Shown here one piece after another: positions 45,273 to 55,946 of a stretch of DNA of 64,000 nucleotides (positions are counted from its first letter, which is position 1; the number at the start of each line of letters is the position of its first letter). Under the pieces are notes generated by a model. It did not search any database and was not told the DNA's origin. It saw only the letters and a list, made by a program, of their open reading frames with translations. Both the position numbers and the translations under genes were made by a program. This DNA comes from Treponema sp. GTDB taxonomy: Bacteria > Spirochaetota > Spirochaetia > Treponematales > Treponemataceae. Location: the NCBI GenBank assembly GCA_014803985.1, contig JAAVAO010000051.1, positions 119,035 through 183,034 of the forward strand. The letters are read 5' to 3'.

Positions 45273-45893
45273 ATGAAAGGTCTGATTGCAAAGAAAGTGG
45301 GAATGACACAGGTCTTCGATGAAAGCGGTAATTTAACACCTGTTACCGTGATCCGCGTTGAACCAAATACTGTTATTGCCACAAAAGTTAAGGAAAAATG
45401 CGGATATGATGCTGTTGTCCTTGGAGTTGGCGAAATGAAGCCAAAAAAAGTGACAAAGCCTTATGCTGGCATCTTTCCCGAAAACATTACCCCAAAGCGC
45501 ACTTTAAAAGAGTTCCGCGATTTTGACCAAGAGGTTAAGATTGGAGATACCATAGGTTTGGAACTTTTCAACGAAACGCGTTTTTTGGATGTAACTGCCA
45601 CATCAAAGGGCAAAGGATTTCAGGGCGTTATGAAAAGGTGGGGCTTCCATGGTGGACGCGCTACTCACGGCTCGAAATTTCATCGTGAGCCGGGTGGTAC
45701 AGGCGCTTGTACAACTCCAGGGCACAACTTTAAAGGGACAAAACTCCCTGGTCATACTGGATTCAAGCGTGTTACTGTGCAAAACCTTAAAATCGTAAAG
45801 ATTGATCCCGAATTGAATGTTATTTTAGTTCGTGGAGCTGTTCCCGGCATAAGAGACTGCACTCTTATCGTGAAGTCCGCAGTAAAGAAATAA
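45273..45893 (+). CDS. rplC: 50S ribosomal protein L3
   Basis: 206 residues. MKGLIAKKVGMTQVFDESGN start and the rRNA-core loop FHREPGGTGACTTPGHNFKG are typical. AGGAG upstream; the 99-base gap to rpsJ is long for this operon and contains no gene. Confidence 0.97.
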   Translation: MKGLIAKKVGMTQVFDESGNLTPVTVIRVEPNTVIATKVKEKCGYDAVVLGVGEMKPKKVTKPYAGIFPENITPKRTLKEFRDFDQEVKIGDTIGLELFNETRFLDVTATSKGKGFQGVMKRWGFHGGRATHGSKFHREPGGTGACTTPGHNFKGTKLPGHTGFKRVTVQNLKIVKIDPELNVILVRGAVPGIRDCTLIVKSAVKK

Positions 45894-45908
45894 CACGGAG
45901 GATTAGAA

Positions 45909-46544
45909 ATGGAAAAGAAAGTCTATTCAACCGATGGTAAAGAACTGCGTACTATTACACTTGATGATAAAGTATTCGGTCTTCCAGTAAATGATGCTGT
46001 AATTTACTATGCCATCACACAAGAGCTTGCAAATAAGAGAGTTGGTACTGCCTGTACAAAGACTCGTGCGGAAGTCCATGGCTCAAATGCAAAGCCTTAT
46101 AAGCAAAAGGGAACTGGTAATGCTCGACGAGGTGATAAAAAGTCGCCAATCAATGTTGGGGGCGGTACAATTTTTGGACCTAAGCCACGAGATTATCACT
46201 ATTATATGCCGAAAAAAGAAAAACGGCTTGCGTTGAAGACAATTTTGAGCATGCAGGCTCAAAGCGATAGATTTACAGTTGTTGAGGATTTTACTATCGA
46301 AACTGGAAAAACAAAGGATTTGATTAAAATTCTAAAGAATTTTTCCAATGATGAAAGAACTGTAATCATTCTTAAGGACGATGACGCTATGATCAAGAGG
46401 GCAGGGCGTAATATTCCTCGCCTTTATTTCCTTTCATACAATCGTTTGAGAGCACATGATTTGTTTTATGCACGAAAGATAGTAATTCTTGAATCGGCTG
46501 TAAAAAATCTTTCGGATTTTTATGCTGAAAAGGAGGCTAAATAA
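45909..46544 (+). CDS. rplD: 50S ribosomal protein L4
   Basis: 211 residues. The exit-tunnel extension [20 protein letters not shown] is intact. L4 represses its own operon in E. coli; whether this holds here is unknown. Its stop overlaps the rplW start by one base. Confidence 0.97.
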   Translation: MEKKVYSTDGKELRTITLDDKVFGLPVNDAVIYYAITQELANKRVGTACTKTRAEVHGSNAKPYKQKGTGNARRGDKKSPINVGGGTIFGPKPRDYHYYMPKKEKRLALKTILSMQAQSDRFTVVEDFTIETGKTKDLIKILKNFSNDERTVIILKDDDAMIKRAGRNIPRLYFLSYNRLRAHDLFYARKIVILESAVKNLSDFYAEKEAK

Positions 46545-46828
46545 TGGACTACACAGATATTCTTATTAAGCCTGTTATCACAGAAAAAGCAAATACTCTT
46601 CGTGAGCAGAATAAATATGTTTTTATTGTAGATCCTGCTGCCAATAAGTTGCAGATAAAAGAGGCTGTTACAAAGCTTTTTAATGTAAAGGTTATTGGTT
46701 GCACTACAATGAATGTTATGGGAAAAGTTAAGCGTGTTCGTGGAATTCCCGGACGCACTAGCTCATATAAAAAAGCAATAGTACGCCTTGCGCCTGGTCA
46801 AACAATTCAGGCTTTTGAGGGCGTATAA
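46544..46828 (+). CDS. rplW: 50S ribosomal protein L23
   Basis: 94 residues: DILIKPVITEKANTLREQNK start, tunnel-exit docking site for trigger factor and SRP. Coupled to rplD by a TAATG overlap. Confidence 0.97.
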   Translation: MDYTDILIKPVITEKANTLREQNKYVFIVDPAANKLQIKEAVTKLFNVKVIGCTTMNVMGKVKRVRGIPGRTSSYKKAIVRLAPGQTIQAFEGV

Positions 46829-46857
46829 GTTCGCGTAGACTTTAAGGGGAATGGAAA

Positions 46858-47682
46858 ATGGCTCTAAAAGTATATAAGCCGGTAACGCCAGGTACACGCG
46901 GACGTGTGGATTTGGTTAAATCTGAACTGACTGCTCAAAGACCCGAAAAAACTTTGACATCAGGCAAGAAGTCTAGTGGTGGACGCGGTTCAAATGGACG
47001 CATTTCTGTGCGTCATCGAGGCGGCGGACATAAAAGACGATACCGTGAAATTGATTTTAAACGCGATAAGCACGGAATCCCTGGGACTGTAAAAACTATT
47101 GAGTATGACCCAAACCGCAGTGCAAACATCGCTTTGGTGTTTTATGCTGATGGTGACAAGCGTTATATCATTGCGCCAAAAGGTCTTCAAATAGGACAGA
47201 AAATTATGTCAGGTGAAAATGCTACTCCTGTTGTGGGAAATGCACTTCCACTTGCAAGTATTCCTGTTGGTTTTACAGTGCATAACATTGAATTGAACAT
47301 CGGTGCTGGTGGGCAGCTTGTTCGTTCTGCTGGTGCAAGCGCATCTATTACTGGTCGAGAAGGAGACTATGTAATTGTTCGCCTTCCATCTAGTGAAACG
47401 CGTAAGATTCACGGCAGATGCTATGCTACAATCGGTGTTGTTGGCAATGAAGAACACATGAATGTTCGGCTTGGAAAGGCAGGACATAAACGATGGCTGG
47501 GTATTCGTCCTACCGTTCGTGGTATGGCTATGAACCCTGTGGATCACCCGCTTGGTGGTGGTGAAGGCGCTGGAAAAGGACGTAATCCTGTTACTCCTTG
47601 GGGTCAACCTTGTAAAGGCTATAAGACTCGCAACAAGCGCAAGCCGTCTAGCAAGTTTATTGTTTCACGACGCAAGAAGTAG
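46858..47682 (+). CDS. rplB: 50S ribosomal protein L2
   Basis: 274 residues; near the peptidyl-transferase centre. [20 protein letters not shown] and the C-terminal [20 protein letters not shown] with the conserved His are present. Confidence 0.98.
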   Translation: MALKVYKPVTPGTRGRVDLVKSELTAQRPEKTLTSGKKSSGGRGSNGRISVRHRGGGHKRRYREIDFKRDKHGIPGTVKTIEYDPNRSANIALVFYADGDKRYIIAPKGLQIGQKIMSGENATPVVGNALPLASIPVGFTVHNIELNIGAGGQLVRSAGASASITGREGDYVIVRLPSSETRKIHGRCYATIGVVGNEEHMNVRLGKAGHKRWLGIRPTVRGMAMNPVDHPLGGGEGAGKGRNPVTPWGQPCKGYKTRNKRKPSSKFIVSRRKK

Positions 47683-47699
47683 TTGCATAGGAGATAACC

Positions 47700-47984
47700 G
47701 TGTCAAGATCTGTTAAAAAAGGTCCTTTTGTAGAGAAAAGTCTTTACAAAAAGGTAGTTGCAATGAACAAAGAGGCAGACAGGAAAATGATCAAAACATA
47801 TTCCCGCTGCTCTACAATCATACCTGAAATGGTAGGAAATACTATTTCAGTACACAATGGAAAATCATGGATTCCTGTGTATATTACGGAAAACCTTGTC
47901 GGGCACAAGCTTGGCGAGTTTTCACCGACACGCACATATCGGGGTCATGATAATACAGACAAATCAGCGAAAGCTGGTAAATAA
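47700..47984 (+). CDS. rpsS: 30S ribosomal protein S19
   Basis: 94 residues, GTG start with AGGAG upstream. [18 protein letters not shown] and [16 protein letters not shown] are the family signatures. Confidence 0.97.
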   Translation: MSRSVKKGPFVEKSLYKKVVAMNKEADRKMIKTYSRCSTIIPEMVGNTISVHNGKSWIPVYITENLVGHKLGEFSPTRTYRGHDNTDKSAKAGK

Positions 47985-47995
47985 AGGTGGATATT

Positions 47996-48352
47996 ATGGC
48001 TGAAAAAAAAGGTTATGTAGCCACTTCTAAATTCCTTATCGCATCGCCGACAAAGGTTCGTCCTGTAGCGCGTGTTATAAACCACAAACCTTGTACTTTG
48101 GCAATGGCAGTTCTTGCTAATATGCCTCAGAAAGGTGCTAGACTTATAAGTGCTACGCTCAAATCTGCTATAGCGAATGCTTTATATGCAAATGATAAGC
48201 TTGATGAAGATATGCTGTACGTAAAGGAAATCAGAATTGACGAAGGACCGAGACTGAAAAGAGTTTGGTTTCGTGCTAGAGGGCGTGCTGACAGGCTTTT
48301 AAAACGTATGTGTCATATTACCGTCATCGTAGACGAAAAGGCGGGGGAATAA
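47996..48352 (+). CDS. rplV: 50S ribosomal protein L22
   Basis: 118 residues from the ATG at 47996 (AAGGTGG upstream; an earlier GTG at 47987 is in the Shine-Dalgarno). [20 protein letters not shown] signature; its loop lines the exit tunnel. Confidence 0.96.
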   Translation: MAEKKGYVATSKFLIASPTKVRPVARVINHKPCTLAMAVLANMPQKGARLISATLKSAIANALYANDKLDEDMLYVKEIRIDEGPRLKRVWFRARGRADRLLKRMCHITVIVDEKAGE

Positions 48353-48353
48353 A

Positions 48354-49130
48354 GTGGGTCAGAAAGTTAATCCAATTGGTTTGCGCTTGGGCGTGAACAA
48401 AACATGGCAGTCTCGTTGGTATGCGGATTCTCGTGACTATGCAGACTTGGTTCTTGAAGATTTGAAAATTCGCAATTTGGTGAATGGTCTTCCTGAATGC
48501 AAAAATGCTGATATTGCTGAAATTGAAATTGTGCGTCATCCACAGCGAGTAACTATTATTATTCACACTGCCAGACCGGGTGTCATTATTGGCGTTAAGG
48601 GTGCAACTATCGAAAAAATCAGCACCGACATTCAAAATCAATTGACTAAAAAAGTCCAAATTAAAATCAAAGAGGTAAAGAGGGCTGATCTGAATGCAAG
48701 CCTTATTGCCCAAAATGTTGGACGTCAGTTGATGGGTCGGGGATCTGCAAAAAAGATTTTGAAGCAGTCTGTGTCTAGTGCGATTCGTGCTGGTGCACAG
48801 GGAATTAAGATTCGTCTTTCAGGTCGTCTTGGCGGTGCCGAAATGACAAGGACTGAAGAGCATCGAGATGGACGTGTGCCTCTTCATACTCTTCGCGCTG
48901 ATGTTGACTATAGCACTTTTGAGGCTCATACAACATACGGAAAAATTGGCGTAAAAGTATGGGTTTACAACGGCATGAACTATGGCGTTGAGCAAAATGA
49001 AGATGCCGGACAAATTGTTCGCAAACCGCGTCGTGAACGACGGGTAGCAGATAAGAATGAAGGCGCAGATAAGGCTGGTAAATCAGAAAAATCTGAAAAA
49101 TCAGAACCTTCTGCAAAAACAAGGAGTTAG
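48354..49130 (+). CDS. rpsC: 30S ribosomal protein S3 with charged C-terminal tail
   Basis: 258 residues, GTG start one base after rplV (GGGGG upstream). KH domain with [14 protein letters not shown] and C-terminal [20 protein letters not shown]. The last about 30 residues are a Lys/Ser/Glu low-complexity extension ([19 protein letters not shown]). Confidence 0.97.
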   Translation: MGQKVNPIGLRLGVNKTWQSRWYADSRDYADLVLEDLKIRNLVNGLPECKNADIAEIEIVRHPQRVTIIIHTARPGVIIGVKGATIEKISTDIQNQLTKKVQIKIKEVKRADLNASLIAQNVGRQLMGRGSAKKILKQSVSSAIRAGAQGIKIRLSGRLGGAEMTRTEEHRDGRVPLHTLRADVDYSTFEAHTTYGKIGVKVWVYNGMNYGVEQNEDAGQIVRKPRRERRVADKNEGADKAGKSEKSEKSEPSAKTRS

Positions 49131-49132
49131 TT

Positions 49133-49552
49133 ATGCCACTGAGTCCTAAAAGAGTTATGCATCGAAAGGTGCAACGGGGCAGAGAGAAGGGAAACGCTAC
49201 CCGTAACAATCACATTGACTTTGGGGACATTGCTCTTGTAGCGATGGAACCTACTTGGTTAAGTGCAAAGGTTATTGAGGCCGCTCGTGTTGCAATCAAC
49301 CGTAAGCTTGATCGAAAAGGTAAGGTGTGGATTCGCGTTTTCCCAGACAAGCCGATTTCAAAGAAACCAGCTGAAGTTCGAATGGGTAAAGGAAAAGGCG
49401 CACCAGAAGGTTGGGCAGCGGTAATTAAACCGGGAACGATTCTGTTTGAAATCGCAGGCGTTGATTTGACGGTTGCTGGAAGGGCGTTGGAGCTTGCTTC
49501 AAGCAAACTTCCTATCACAACTAAAATCGCTTTTAAGCCAACGCATGATTAA
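49133..49552 (+). CDS. rplP: 50S ribosomal protein L16
   Basis: 139 residues; A-site side of the large subunit. [20 protein letters not shown] and [20 protein letters not shown] are typical. Two bases after rpsC. Confidence 0.97.
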   Translation: MPLSPKRVMHRKVQRGREKGNATRNNHIDFGDIALVAMEPTWLSAKVIEAARVAINRKLDRKGKVWIRVFPDKPISKKPAEVRMGKGKGAPEGWAAVIKPGTILFEIAGVDLTVAGRALELASSKLPITTKIAFKPTHD

Positions 49553-49563
49553 GGAGGAATAAG

Positions 49564-49782
49564 ATGGCTGATTCAAAGTTAAAGAAGAAAGATGACAGAG
49601 AATTGTCTTATTCTGAGCTTATTTCAAAGCGTAACGCGCTTAAAAAGGAGTATATGGATTTCCGCTTTAAAATGGTGGTTTCCCATGTAGATAACCCTAT
49701 GCAGAAACGAACAATGCGTCGCGAAATTGCGCGCTTGAATACGTTTATCCGCCAGAAAGAACTTGCTGGCGAAACTAAGTAG
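49564..49782 (+). CDS. rpmC: 50S ribosomal protein L29
   Basis: 72-residue helical hairpin protein: ELSYSELISKRNALKKEYMD and RTMRREIARLNTFIRQKEL. AGGAGG upstream. Confidence 0.95.
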   Translation: MADSKLKKKDDRELSYSELISKRNALKKEYMDFRFKMVVSHVDNPMQKRTMRREIARLNTFIRQKELAGETK

Positions 49783-49793
49783 GAGCTAAAATC

Positions 49794-50075
49794 GTGGAAG
49801 AGAATACAGTTCAAACTGCGAAGCCGAAACCGAACAAGCGTTCTTTTGTTGGAATTGTTACAAGCGATAAAATGCAAAAAAGCATCGTTGTAACCGTTAC
49901 AACAAAAAAAATGGATAAGCTTTATAAGAAATATGTTACGCGTAGCAAGAAATATATGGCGCATGATGAAAGAGAAGAAGCTCATATTGGTGATACTGTT
50001 CGCATCATGGAATGCAGACCTTTGAGCAAACACAAGTGCTGGCGTCTAGTAGAAATTGTAGAGCGTGCTAAATAA
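49794..50075 (+). CDS. rpsQ: 30S ribosomal protein S17
   Basis: 93 residues from a GTG start (AGGAG eight bases upstream). OB-fold core KRSFVGIVTSDKMQKSIVVT and GDTVRIMECRPLSKHKCWRL; a short N-terminal extension precedes it. Confidence 0.96.
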   Translation: MEENTVQTAKPKPNKRSFVGIVTSDKMQKSIVVTVTTKKMDKLYKKYVTRSKKYMAHDEREEAHIGDTVRIMECRPLSKHKCWRLVEIVERAK

Positions 50076-50089
50076 GGTAGGGGTTAACT

Positions 50090-50458
50090 ATGATTCAGAT
50101 GCAGACTTGTATGACAGTTGCTGATAACTCCGGTGCTAAAGTGGCACAGTGCATTAAGGTGCTCGGGGGAACTCATCGCCGCTATGCTGGAATCGGTGAC
50201 ATTGTTGTAGTAGCAATTAAGGAAGCAATTCCTACTTCTACTATTAAAAAGGGTACTGTTGAAAAGGCAGTAATCGTTCGTCAGGCAAAGGAATATCGTC
50301 GCCCAGATGGAACATACATTCGTTTTGATGATAACGCTTGTGTTATTGTTGACGATAACAAGAATCCAAAGGGAAAGCGTATTTTTGGGCCTGTTGCCCG
50401 CGAGCTTCGTGATATGGATTTTATGAAAATCGTGTCACTTGCTCCAGAGGTACTCTAA
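50090..50458 (+). CDS. rplN: 50S ribosomal protein L14
   Basis: 122 residues: [20 protein letters not shown] start and [20 protein letters not shown] end are highly conserved. Confidence 0.98.
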   Translation: MIQMQTCMTVADNSGAKVAQCIKVLGGTHRRYAGIGDIVVVAIKEAIPTSTIKKGTVEKAVIVRQAKEYRRPDGTYIRFDDNACVIVDDNKNPKGKRIFGPVARELRDMDFMKIVSLAPEVL

Positions 50459-50470
50459 GGAGCGTTTGGT

Positions 50471-50791
50471 ATGAATCGAAAAAAGTTTAAGATTCATAAA
50501 GATGATACGGTTGAAATCCTTGCAGGAAAAGACAAGGGCAAGCGCGGAAGTGTTGTTCGAGTTTTAACTAAAAAGGATGCTGTTATTGTCTCTGGTTGCA
50601 ATATCGTTAAAAAGGCGATGAAAAAACGCAGCCAGCAGGATCAAGGCGGAATCGTTGAGATTGAAGCCCCGCTTCACATTTCCAATGTTGGAATTGTGTG
50701 TAAAAAATGCGGACGTCCTGTAAGAATAGGTTTTAAAATTGACGGGGAGAAAAAATTCCGCGTCTGTCGTAAATGTGGAGATATACTGTAA
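50471..50791 (+). CDS. rplX: 50S ribosomal protein L24
   Basis: 106 residues: KOW-type start [20 protein letters not shown] and C-terminal [12 protein letters not shown]...CRKCGD zinc ribbon with both CxxC pairs. Its stop shares one base with the rplE start. Confidence 0.97.
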   Translation: MNRKKFKIHKDDTVEILAGKDKGKRGSVVRVLTKKDAVIVSGCNIVKKAMKKRSQQDQGGIVEIEAPLHISNVGIVCKKCGRPVRIGFKIDGEKKFRVCRKCGDIL

Positions 50792-51342
50792 TGGCTAATT
50801 ACGTACCTCGGCTTAAGAAAGTCTATAATGAAACTATCGCTCCCGCTCTTATGAAAGAGTTTAATTACACTACTCCGATGCAGATTCCTGCTATAAAAAA
50901 GGTTGTACTTAGTATGGGCGTGGGCGAGGCTCTCACAAATAAGAAACTCCTTGATGCCGCAGTGTCTGACTTGACACAGATTACAGGTCAGAAAGCTGTT
51001 AAAACAAGGGCAAAAAAGAGTATCGCAAACTTTAAGTTGCGTGAGGGCAATGAAATTGGAGCAATGGTTACTTTGCGCGGAACAATTATGTATGAATTTT
51101 TGGATCGCCTTATTAACATTGCGCTTCCCCGTGTAAAGGATTTCCGCGGAATCAAGGCTACTGGTTTTGATGGACACGGAAATTTTTCTCTTGGTATTAC
51201 TGAACAGATTATATTCCCAGAGATTGACTTCGATAAAATTGCTAAAATTGCTGGTATGAATATTTCAATCGTAACAAGCGCAAAAACTGATGCTGAGGCA
51301 AAGGCTTTGCTTGAAAAGTTCAATATGCCGTTCCGTAAGTAG
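50791..51342 (+). CDS. rplE: 50S ribosomal protein L5
   Basis: 183 residues from the ATG overlapping the rplX stop. 5S rRNA binder: [20 protein letters not shown] and [20 protein letters not shown]. An in-frame upstream start at 50773 lies inside rplX and is not used. Confidence 0.97.
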   Translation: MANYVPRLKKVYNETIAPALMKEFNYTTPMQIPAIKKVVLSMGVGEALTNKKLLDAAVSDLTQITGQKAVKTRAKKSIANFKLREGNEIGAMVTLRGTIMYEFLDRLINIALPRVKDFRGIKATGFDGHGNFSLGITEQIIFPEIDFDKIAKIAGMNISIVTSAKTDAEAKALLEKFNMPFRK

Positions 51343-51354
51343 AGTGAGGAATAC

Positions 51355-51540
51355 ATGGCTAAGAAATCTTTAATCATAAAAGCCGCTCGCAAACAAAGGT
51401 ATGCGACAAGACAATATAATCGCTGTCAGATTTGCGGGCGTCCGCGTGGATATTTGCGAAAGTTTAAAATGTGTCGCGTTTGCTTCCGTAAATTGGCAGG
51501 TGAAGGCCTTCTTCCTGGCGTCACAAAATCAAGTTGGTAG
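51355..51540 (+). CDS. rpsN: 30S ribosomal protein S14, zinc type
   Basis: 61-residue short form with zinc motif CQICGRP ... [16 protein letters not shown] upstream. Confidence 0.97.
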   Translation: MAKKSLIIKAARKQRYATRQYNRCQICGRPRGYLRKFKMCRVCFRKLAGEGLLPGVTKSSW

Positions 51541-51555
51541 TGGTAGGAGAATAGT

Positions 51556-51954
51556 ATGAGTGTTTCAGATCCAGTAGCAGATATGCTTGCAAAGGTTCGG
51601 AATGCGGCAATGGCCCGCCACGAAAAAGTTGATATTCCCGCTTCAAAATTGAAGTTGGAAATCGTGAAAATTCTGAAGACCGAAGGCTATATCAAGAATT
51701 TTAAAAAGGTTCAGGAGGAAGGGCATTCTATTATCCGCATAATCCTGAGATATGATGATAAGAATAATCCAGTTATTCACGGCACGAAGAAAATTTCTAC
51801 ACCAGGTCGCCGCGTTTATTCTGGTTATAAAGAGATGCCGCGCATATTCAATGGATATGGCACAATCATTGTTTCAACTTCTTCTGGTGTAATAACTGGA
51901 AAGAAGGCGTCTGAAAGAATGGTTGGTGGTGAACTTATTTGCTCAATTTGGTAA
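51556..51954 (+). CDS. rpsH: 30S ribosomal protein S8
   Basis: 132 residues: [20 protein letters not shown] start, [20 protein letters not shown] near the end. S8 is the spc operon repressor in E. coli. Confidence 0.97.
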   Translation: MSVSDPVADMLAKVRNAAMARHEKVDIPASKLKLEIVKILKTEGYIKNFKKVQEEGHSIIRIILRYDDKNNPVIHGTKKISTPGRRVYSGYKEMPRIFNGYGTIIVSTSSGVITGKKASERMVGGELICSIW

Positions 51955-51966
51955 TGGGGGGAAGAG

Positions 51967-52506
51967 ATGTCTAAATTAGGAAAACTTCCTGTTGCTATTC
52001 CCGCAGGCGTTACTGTTACAATCGCAGATAATGTTGTAACGGTAAAAGGTCCGAAAGGCGAATTGAAGCAGAATTATAGCGACAATGTAAATGTTGCGGT
52101 TAATGGTTCAGAGATTATTGTTACAAGGACAAACGAAACAAAGCAGTCAAATGCAGATCATGGACTTTACAGAACACTTATCCGAAATATGGTCGTTGGC
52201 GTTACAGACGGATTTTCAAAAACATTGATAATTACTGGTGTTGGTTATCGTGCGGAAGTACAGGGTAAATATTTAGTGTTAAACCTTGGATTTTCAAGCG
52301 ATTTTTATGCTGTCATTCCTGAAGGGCTTGCTGTTGTTGCTGACCCGAGCGGAAAAGTGACCGTTTCAGGTATTGACAAGCAGAAAGTTGGTGAATTTAG
52401 CGCTCAGATTCGTAAGTTGAGAAAGCCCGAACCGTACAAAGGCAAGGGAATCCGCTACGAGAATGAAGTTATCAGACGAAAAGTCGGTAAGACTGGTGTT
52501 AAATAA
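51967..52506 (+). CDS. rplF: 50S ribosomal protein L6
   Basis: 179 residues: [20 protein letters not shown] start and the C-terminal rRNA-binding [27 protein letters not shown] upstream. Confidence 0.97.
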   Translation: MSKLGKLPVAIPAGVTVTIADNVVTVKGPKGELKQNYSDNVNVAVNGSEIIVTRTNETKQSNADHGLYRTLIRNMVVGVTDGFSKTLIITGVGYRAEVQGKYLVLNLGFSSDFYAVIPEGLAVVADPSGKVTVSGIDKQKVGEFSAQIRKLRKPEPYKGKGIRYENEVIRRKVGKTGVK

Positions 52507-52517
52507 GGTGGTGTGTT

Positions 52518-52880
52518 ATGCTTAGGAAACTAAACGATAAACAAAGAAGACGATTGCATAGAAAAATTCATATTCGCAAGCGTGTTTACGGAACAGCAGA
52601 ACGACCGCGAATGACTGTAACACGAAGCAACAGAAATCTTTCTGCGCAGTTAATAAATGATGACGAGGGACGAACGCTCGCTTCAATTTCTACATTGGAA
52701 CATGAATTTAAGGATTTGAAACCTACAGTTGCAGATGCTGCGAAATTGGGGGAAGCTTTTGGTGAACGCCTAAAGGATAAGAACATTACGAAAATAGTTT
52801 TTGATCGTAATGGTTATCTTTATCACGGTGTTGTAAAAGCCCTTGCAGATGGAACCCGCAAAGCTGGGATTGAATTCTAG
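52518..52880 (+). CDS. rplR: 50S ribosomal protein L18
   Basis: 120 residues: 5S rRNA binder with [20 protein letters not shown] and [27 protein letters not shown] upstream. Confidence 0.97.
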   Translation: MLRKLNDKQRRRLHRKIHIRKRVYGTAERPRMTVTRSNRNLSAQLINDDEGRTLASISTLEHEFKDLKPTVADAAKLGEAFGERLKDKNITKIVFDRNGYLYHGVVKALADGTRKAGIEF

Positions 52881-52889
52881 GAGTCGCTG

Positions 52890-53402
52890 ATGGAACGCCA
52901 AAAATTTGATAAAGAACCAAAAGAGAAGGAGTTTATTGAAAAACTCGTAAAACTCAATAGAACTTCAAAGACTGTAAAAGGCGGGCGTAGAATGTCTTTT
53001 GCCGCTTTGACTGTTGTCGGTGACCAAAAAGGTCGTGTCGGATATGGATTTGGAAAGGCTAACGATGTGGCAGAGGCTATTAAAAAGAGTACTGATCGTG
53101 CAAAACGCAATTTGATTTATATGCCAATCAAAAACGGTACAATTCCTCATGAAATTATTGGAAAGTATAAAAGCTCTTCAGTTCTTTTAAAGCCTGCTTG
53201 TTCTGGTACTGGTATAAAAGCTGGTGGTGCAGTGCGTGCTGTGATGGACGCTGCTGGTGCTACAGATATTATTTCTAAATCTTTAGGTTCAAGGGCATCT
53301 GTGAATGTTGTTCGTGCAACATTCAATGCAATTCAAAACCTTATGGATGCTAAGGCTGTTGCTACTGGTCGCGGAAAGACTATTAGCGAATTGTGGGGTT
53401 AA
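52890..53402 (+). CDS. rpsE: 30S ribosomal protein S5
   Basis: 170 residues: KTVKGGRRMSFAALTVVGDQ, KGRVGYGFGKANDVAEAIKK and GTGIKAGGAVRAVMDAAGAT. Decoding-site protein. Confidence 0.97.
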   Translation: MERQKFDKEPKEKEFIEKLVKLNRTSKTVKGGRRMSFAALTVVGDQKGRVGYGFGKANDVAEAIKKSTDRAKRNLIYMPIKNGTIPHEIIGKYKSSSVLLKPACSGTGIKAGGAVRAVMDAAGATDIISKSLGSRASVNVVRATFNAIQNLMDAKAVATGRGKTISELWG

Positions 53403-53405
53403 AAG

Positions 53406-53588
53406 ATGGCTAGAAAAGTTAAAGTTACACTTGTCCGAAGTACAATCGGACAAAAACCTGCAAAAGTTAAGACTGTACGCGCCTTGGGATTGCGAAGGAT
53501 TAGTTCTTCTGCCATTCATGAGGAGAATGACGCTATCAAAGGTATGATCGCGTCTGTTGCTCACCTTGTAAAAGTTGAGGAAGTGTGA
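53406..53588 (+). CDS. rpmD: 50S ribosomal protein L30
   Basis: 60 residues: KVKVTLVRSTIGQKPAKVKT and RALGLRRISSSAIHEENDAI. Three bases after rpsE; its stop codon lies inside the first hairpin of a seven-hairpin chain. Confidence 0.96.
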   Translation: MARKVKVTLVRSTIGQKPAKVKTVRALGLRRISSSAIHEENDAIKGMIASVAHLVKVEEV

Positions 53589-53829
53589 AGATACTTGCAT
53601 AAGGGTGCGGGTATCTTCAGTTCAAGTTTTTGTTTTTGAAAACTTGTTGTCAATAAAACCTTTTTGTTTGGAAAATCAATTGAAAGGTTTTTATGGAAGA
53701 TAGCGTGTGAATGGTCGCACGAATGGCGCGGTCATTCACAACTCAAGTTTGCGTTGCAAGCTTGTTATTCACTGCATATTTTCATTTGAGAATATGCGTA
53801 AAAAATCAATTGCGATTTTGAAAAATCGC
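53587..53829. repeat. Chain of seven consecutive hairpins between rpmD and rplO
   Basis: In order: GAAGATAC/GTATCTTC (53587-53618), CAAGTTTT/AAAACTTG (53623-53646), AAAACCTTT/AAAGGTTTT (53655-53691), GTGAATG/CATTCAC (53707-53739), CAAGTTTGC-GTT-GCAAGCTTG (53744-53764, one T-G pair), GCATATT/AATATGC (53774-53797), GCGATTTT/AAAATCGC (53812-53829). Arms are 7-9 bp with spacers of 4-15 bases, filling a gap that is a few bases long in most bacteria. Confidence 0.92.
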
Positions 53830-53855
53830 TCTTGACTTTTTATGGGAGAAGAATA

Positions 53856-54353
53856 ATGTCAGATTATAATCCTGTGCTTCATGCTCCAAAAGGGGCAAAT
53901 AAAAAGCCAAAGCGTGTTGGACGAGGCTCTTCTTCAGGTCTTGGTACAACTGCAGGACGCGGAAATAAGGGGCAGCAGTCTCGATCAGGTAAGCGGCTTC
54001 CGTATGTCGGTTTTGAAGGCGGACAGATGCCACTGTATCGACGCATTGCTATTCGTGGATTCTCAAACTATCCTTTCAAGAAAGAGTATGATTGCATAAA
54101 TATTGATATTCTTGAAAACAAGTTTGCAGATGGTGAAACAGTTAATAAGGCAACTCTTGCCGATAAAGGACTTGTTTCACGAAAGTCACGAAAATTGATC
54201 AAGATTTTGGGTGGCGGCGATATTTCAAAGAAATTGACATTTGAGGTGGATAAGGTTTCTGAGTCTGCTAAAGAAAAAATCGAAAAGGCTGGCGGGACGA
54301 TAACTATTATCGAAAAAACGCGCGCTTCTGAACGCCTTGAGAAAAAAGAATAG
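53856..54353 (+). CDS. rplO: 50S ribosomal protein L15
   Basis: 165 residues from the ATG at 53856 (GGGAGAAG upstream; the TTG at 53832 lies next to the last hairpin). [20 protein letters not shown] and [18 protein letters not shown] are typical. Confidence 0.96.
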   Translation: MSDYNPVLHAPKGANKKPKRVGRGSSSGLGTTAGRGNKGQQSRSGKRLPYVGFEGGQMPLYRRIAIRGFSNYPFKKEYDCINIDILENKFADGETVNKATLADKGLVSRKSRKLIKILGGGDISKKLTFEVDKVSESAKEKIEKAGGTITIIEKTRASERLEKKE

Positions 54354-54369
54354 TCAACGGAGTTAAAAC

Positions 54370-55704
54370 ATGGCAGGCAATCCTATTGTTAATATGTTCA
54401 AAGTTAAAGAGCTTCGCGGACGGTTGTTTTTTACTTTGGTTGTGCTAGCGGTTTTCAGGTTGGGAAGTGTTCTCACGATTCCTGGAATTGATGCAACTGT
54501 TTTGCTTGATTACTTTAACAATTTGGCAAGTCAGAATAAAAATGCATTTGCTAGCTATATGGATTTCTTTGTGGGCGGGGCATTTTCTAACTTTTCAATT
54601 TTTATGTTGGGAGTGATGCCATATATTTCCACACAGATTATTATGCAGCTTGCTGTGATTATTTTCCCGTCTTTGAAACGCGCTGTTCAGGAAGATGGTG
54701 GTCAGCGAAAAATGGCTTCATGGACTAGAATAGGCACTATTTTTGTGTGCTTGTTGCAGTCTTATGCGGTTACCGTTTATGCTGGCAGCATTCCTGGATG
54801 TATTGTTCTTGATCCACGCTGGAAGTTTAATGCGCTTGCAATGCTCACGGTAACAACCGGCTCTATGGTGACGGTTTGGCTTGGTGATCAAATTACAGCA
54901 AATGGTATTGGAAACGGAATTTCCATGATGATTTTTGCGGGTATTGTTGCCCGTCTTCCAAATGCTATTGTTGAGCTTTCTCAAAAAGTTGCAGCGGGTG
55001 AAATCCAGTTAGTTTTTGTAATTGTCGTGCTTTTGATGTTCCTTGCTATAATTGCACTTGTCATTTACGAGGAGTCTGGAGAGCGGAAAATTCCTGTTCA
55101 CTACGCGAAGCGTGTTGTCGGGCGAAAGATGTATGGCGGTCAAAATACGTATATTCCATTTAAGGTTAATCCATCGAATGTAATTCCGTTGATTTTCGCT
55201 TCATCTCTGCTCACGTTGCCTCTTCAGTTGGTTTCAACGATTGGAAACGGTGCTGGTGCCGCAAATTGGGTTACTCGTCTTTCTAATATACTTACACCAA
55301 ACGGCATTTGGTATAATATACTGTTGGTAATCCTTATCGTGTTCTTTGCATACTTCTACACTCAGGTAACCCTGAACCCCACGGAAATCGCAAAGAATAT
55401 CCGGGAAAACGGCGGCTCAATTCCCGGTGTGCGAACGGATAAAACCGAGGAATACCTTCAGAAAATATTAAACAGGCTTGTATTGCCTGGCGCGTTGTTC
55501 TTGGCGGCGATAGCAGTGTTGCCGACACTTATCCAGAATTTTTTTGGATTTCCTCAGTCAATTTCAATGTTGATGGGTGGTACTTCCCTCATTATTATGA
55601 TTGGCGTTGACTTGGATACAATGAGTCAGGTGGAGGCTCTTCTTAAAATGCATCATCAAGACGGTCTTACAAAGAAGGGGAAAATTCGATCACGAAATTT
55701 GTAG
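54370..55704 (+). CDS. secY: Preprotein translocase subunit SecY
   Basis: 444 residues, ten membrane helices of the protein-conducting channel: RLGSVLTIPGIDATVLLDYF, LGVMPYISTQIIMQLAVIIF, and NPTEIAKNIRENGGSIPGVR. Followed directly by rpmJ, without the adk, map or infA genes often found there. Confidence 0.98.
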   Translation: MAGNPIVNMFKVKELRGRLFFTLVVLAVFRLGSVLTIPGIDATVLLDYFNNLASQNKNAFASYMDFFVGGAFSNFSIFMLGVMPYISTQIIMQLAVIIFPSLKRAVQEDGGQRKMASWTRIGTIFVCLLQSYAVTVYAGSIPGCIVLDPRWKFNALAMLTVTTGSMVTVWLGDQITANGIGNGISMMIFAGIVARLPNAIVELSQKVAAGEIQLVFVIVVLLMFLAIIALVIYEESGERKIPVHYAKRVVGRKMYGGQNTYIPFKVNPSNVIPLIFASSLLTLPLQLVSTIGNGAGAANWVTRLSNILTPNGIWYNILLVILIVFFAYFYTQVTLNPTEIAKNIRENGGSIPGVRTDKTEEYLQKILNRLVLPGALFLAAIAVLPTLIQNFFGFPQSISMLMGGTSLIIMIGVDLDTMSQVEALLKMHHQDGLTKKGKIRSRNL

Positions 55705-55821
55705 AATTTTGTGAATTACCAGTAGAAAAAGAATGGGAATTTATGCTATAGTAGCATTTACCGATTTGCTCTCATTGTGAGGTGCTATAAATCGGTAAAA
55801 TAATTCCTATGGGGGCTTTAT

Positions 55822-55935
55822 ATGAAAGTACGAACTAGTGTAAAACCTATCTGCGACAAGTGTAAGGTCATCAAACGACACGGCATTATCCGTATCATTT
55901 GCGTGAATCCAAAACATAAGCAGAGACAGGGCTAA
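55822..55935 (+). CDS. rpmJ: 50S ribosomal protein L36
   Basis: 37 residues: [20 protein letters not shown] then [17 protein letters not shown]. Zinc ligands CDKC, C and H are complete. An upstream GGGGG sits at 55811-55815. Confidence 0.96.
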   Translation: MKVRTSVKPICDKCKVIKRHGIIRIICVNPKHKQRQG

Positions 55936-55946
55936 GGAGTAACAGA

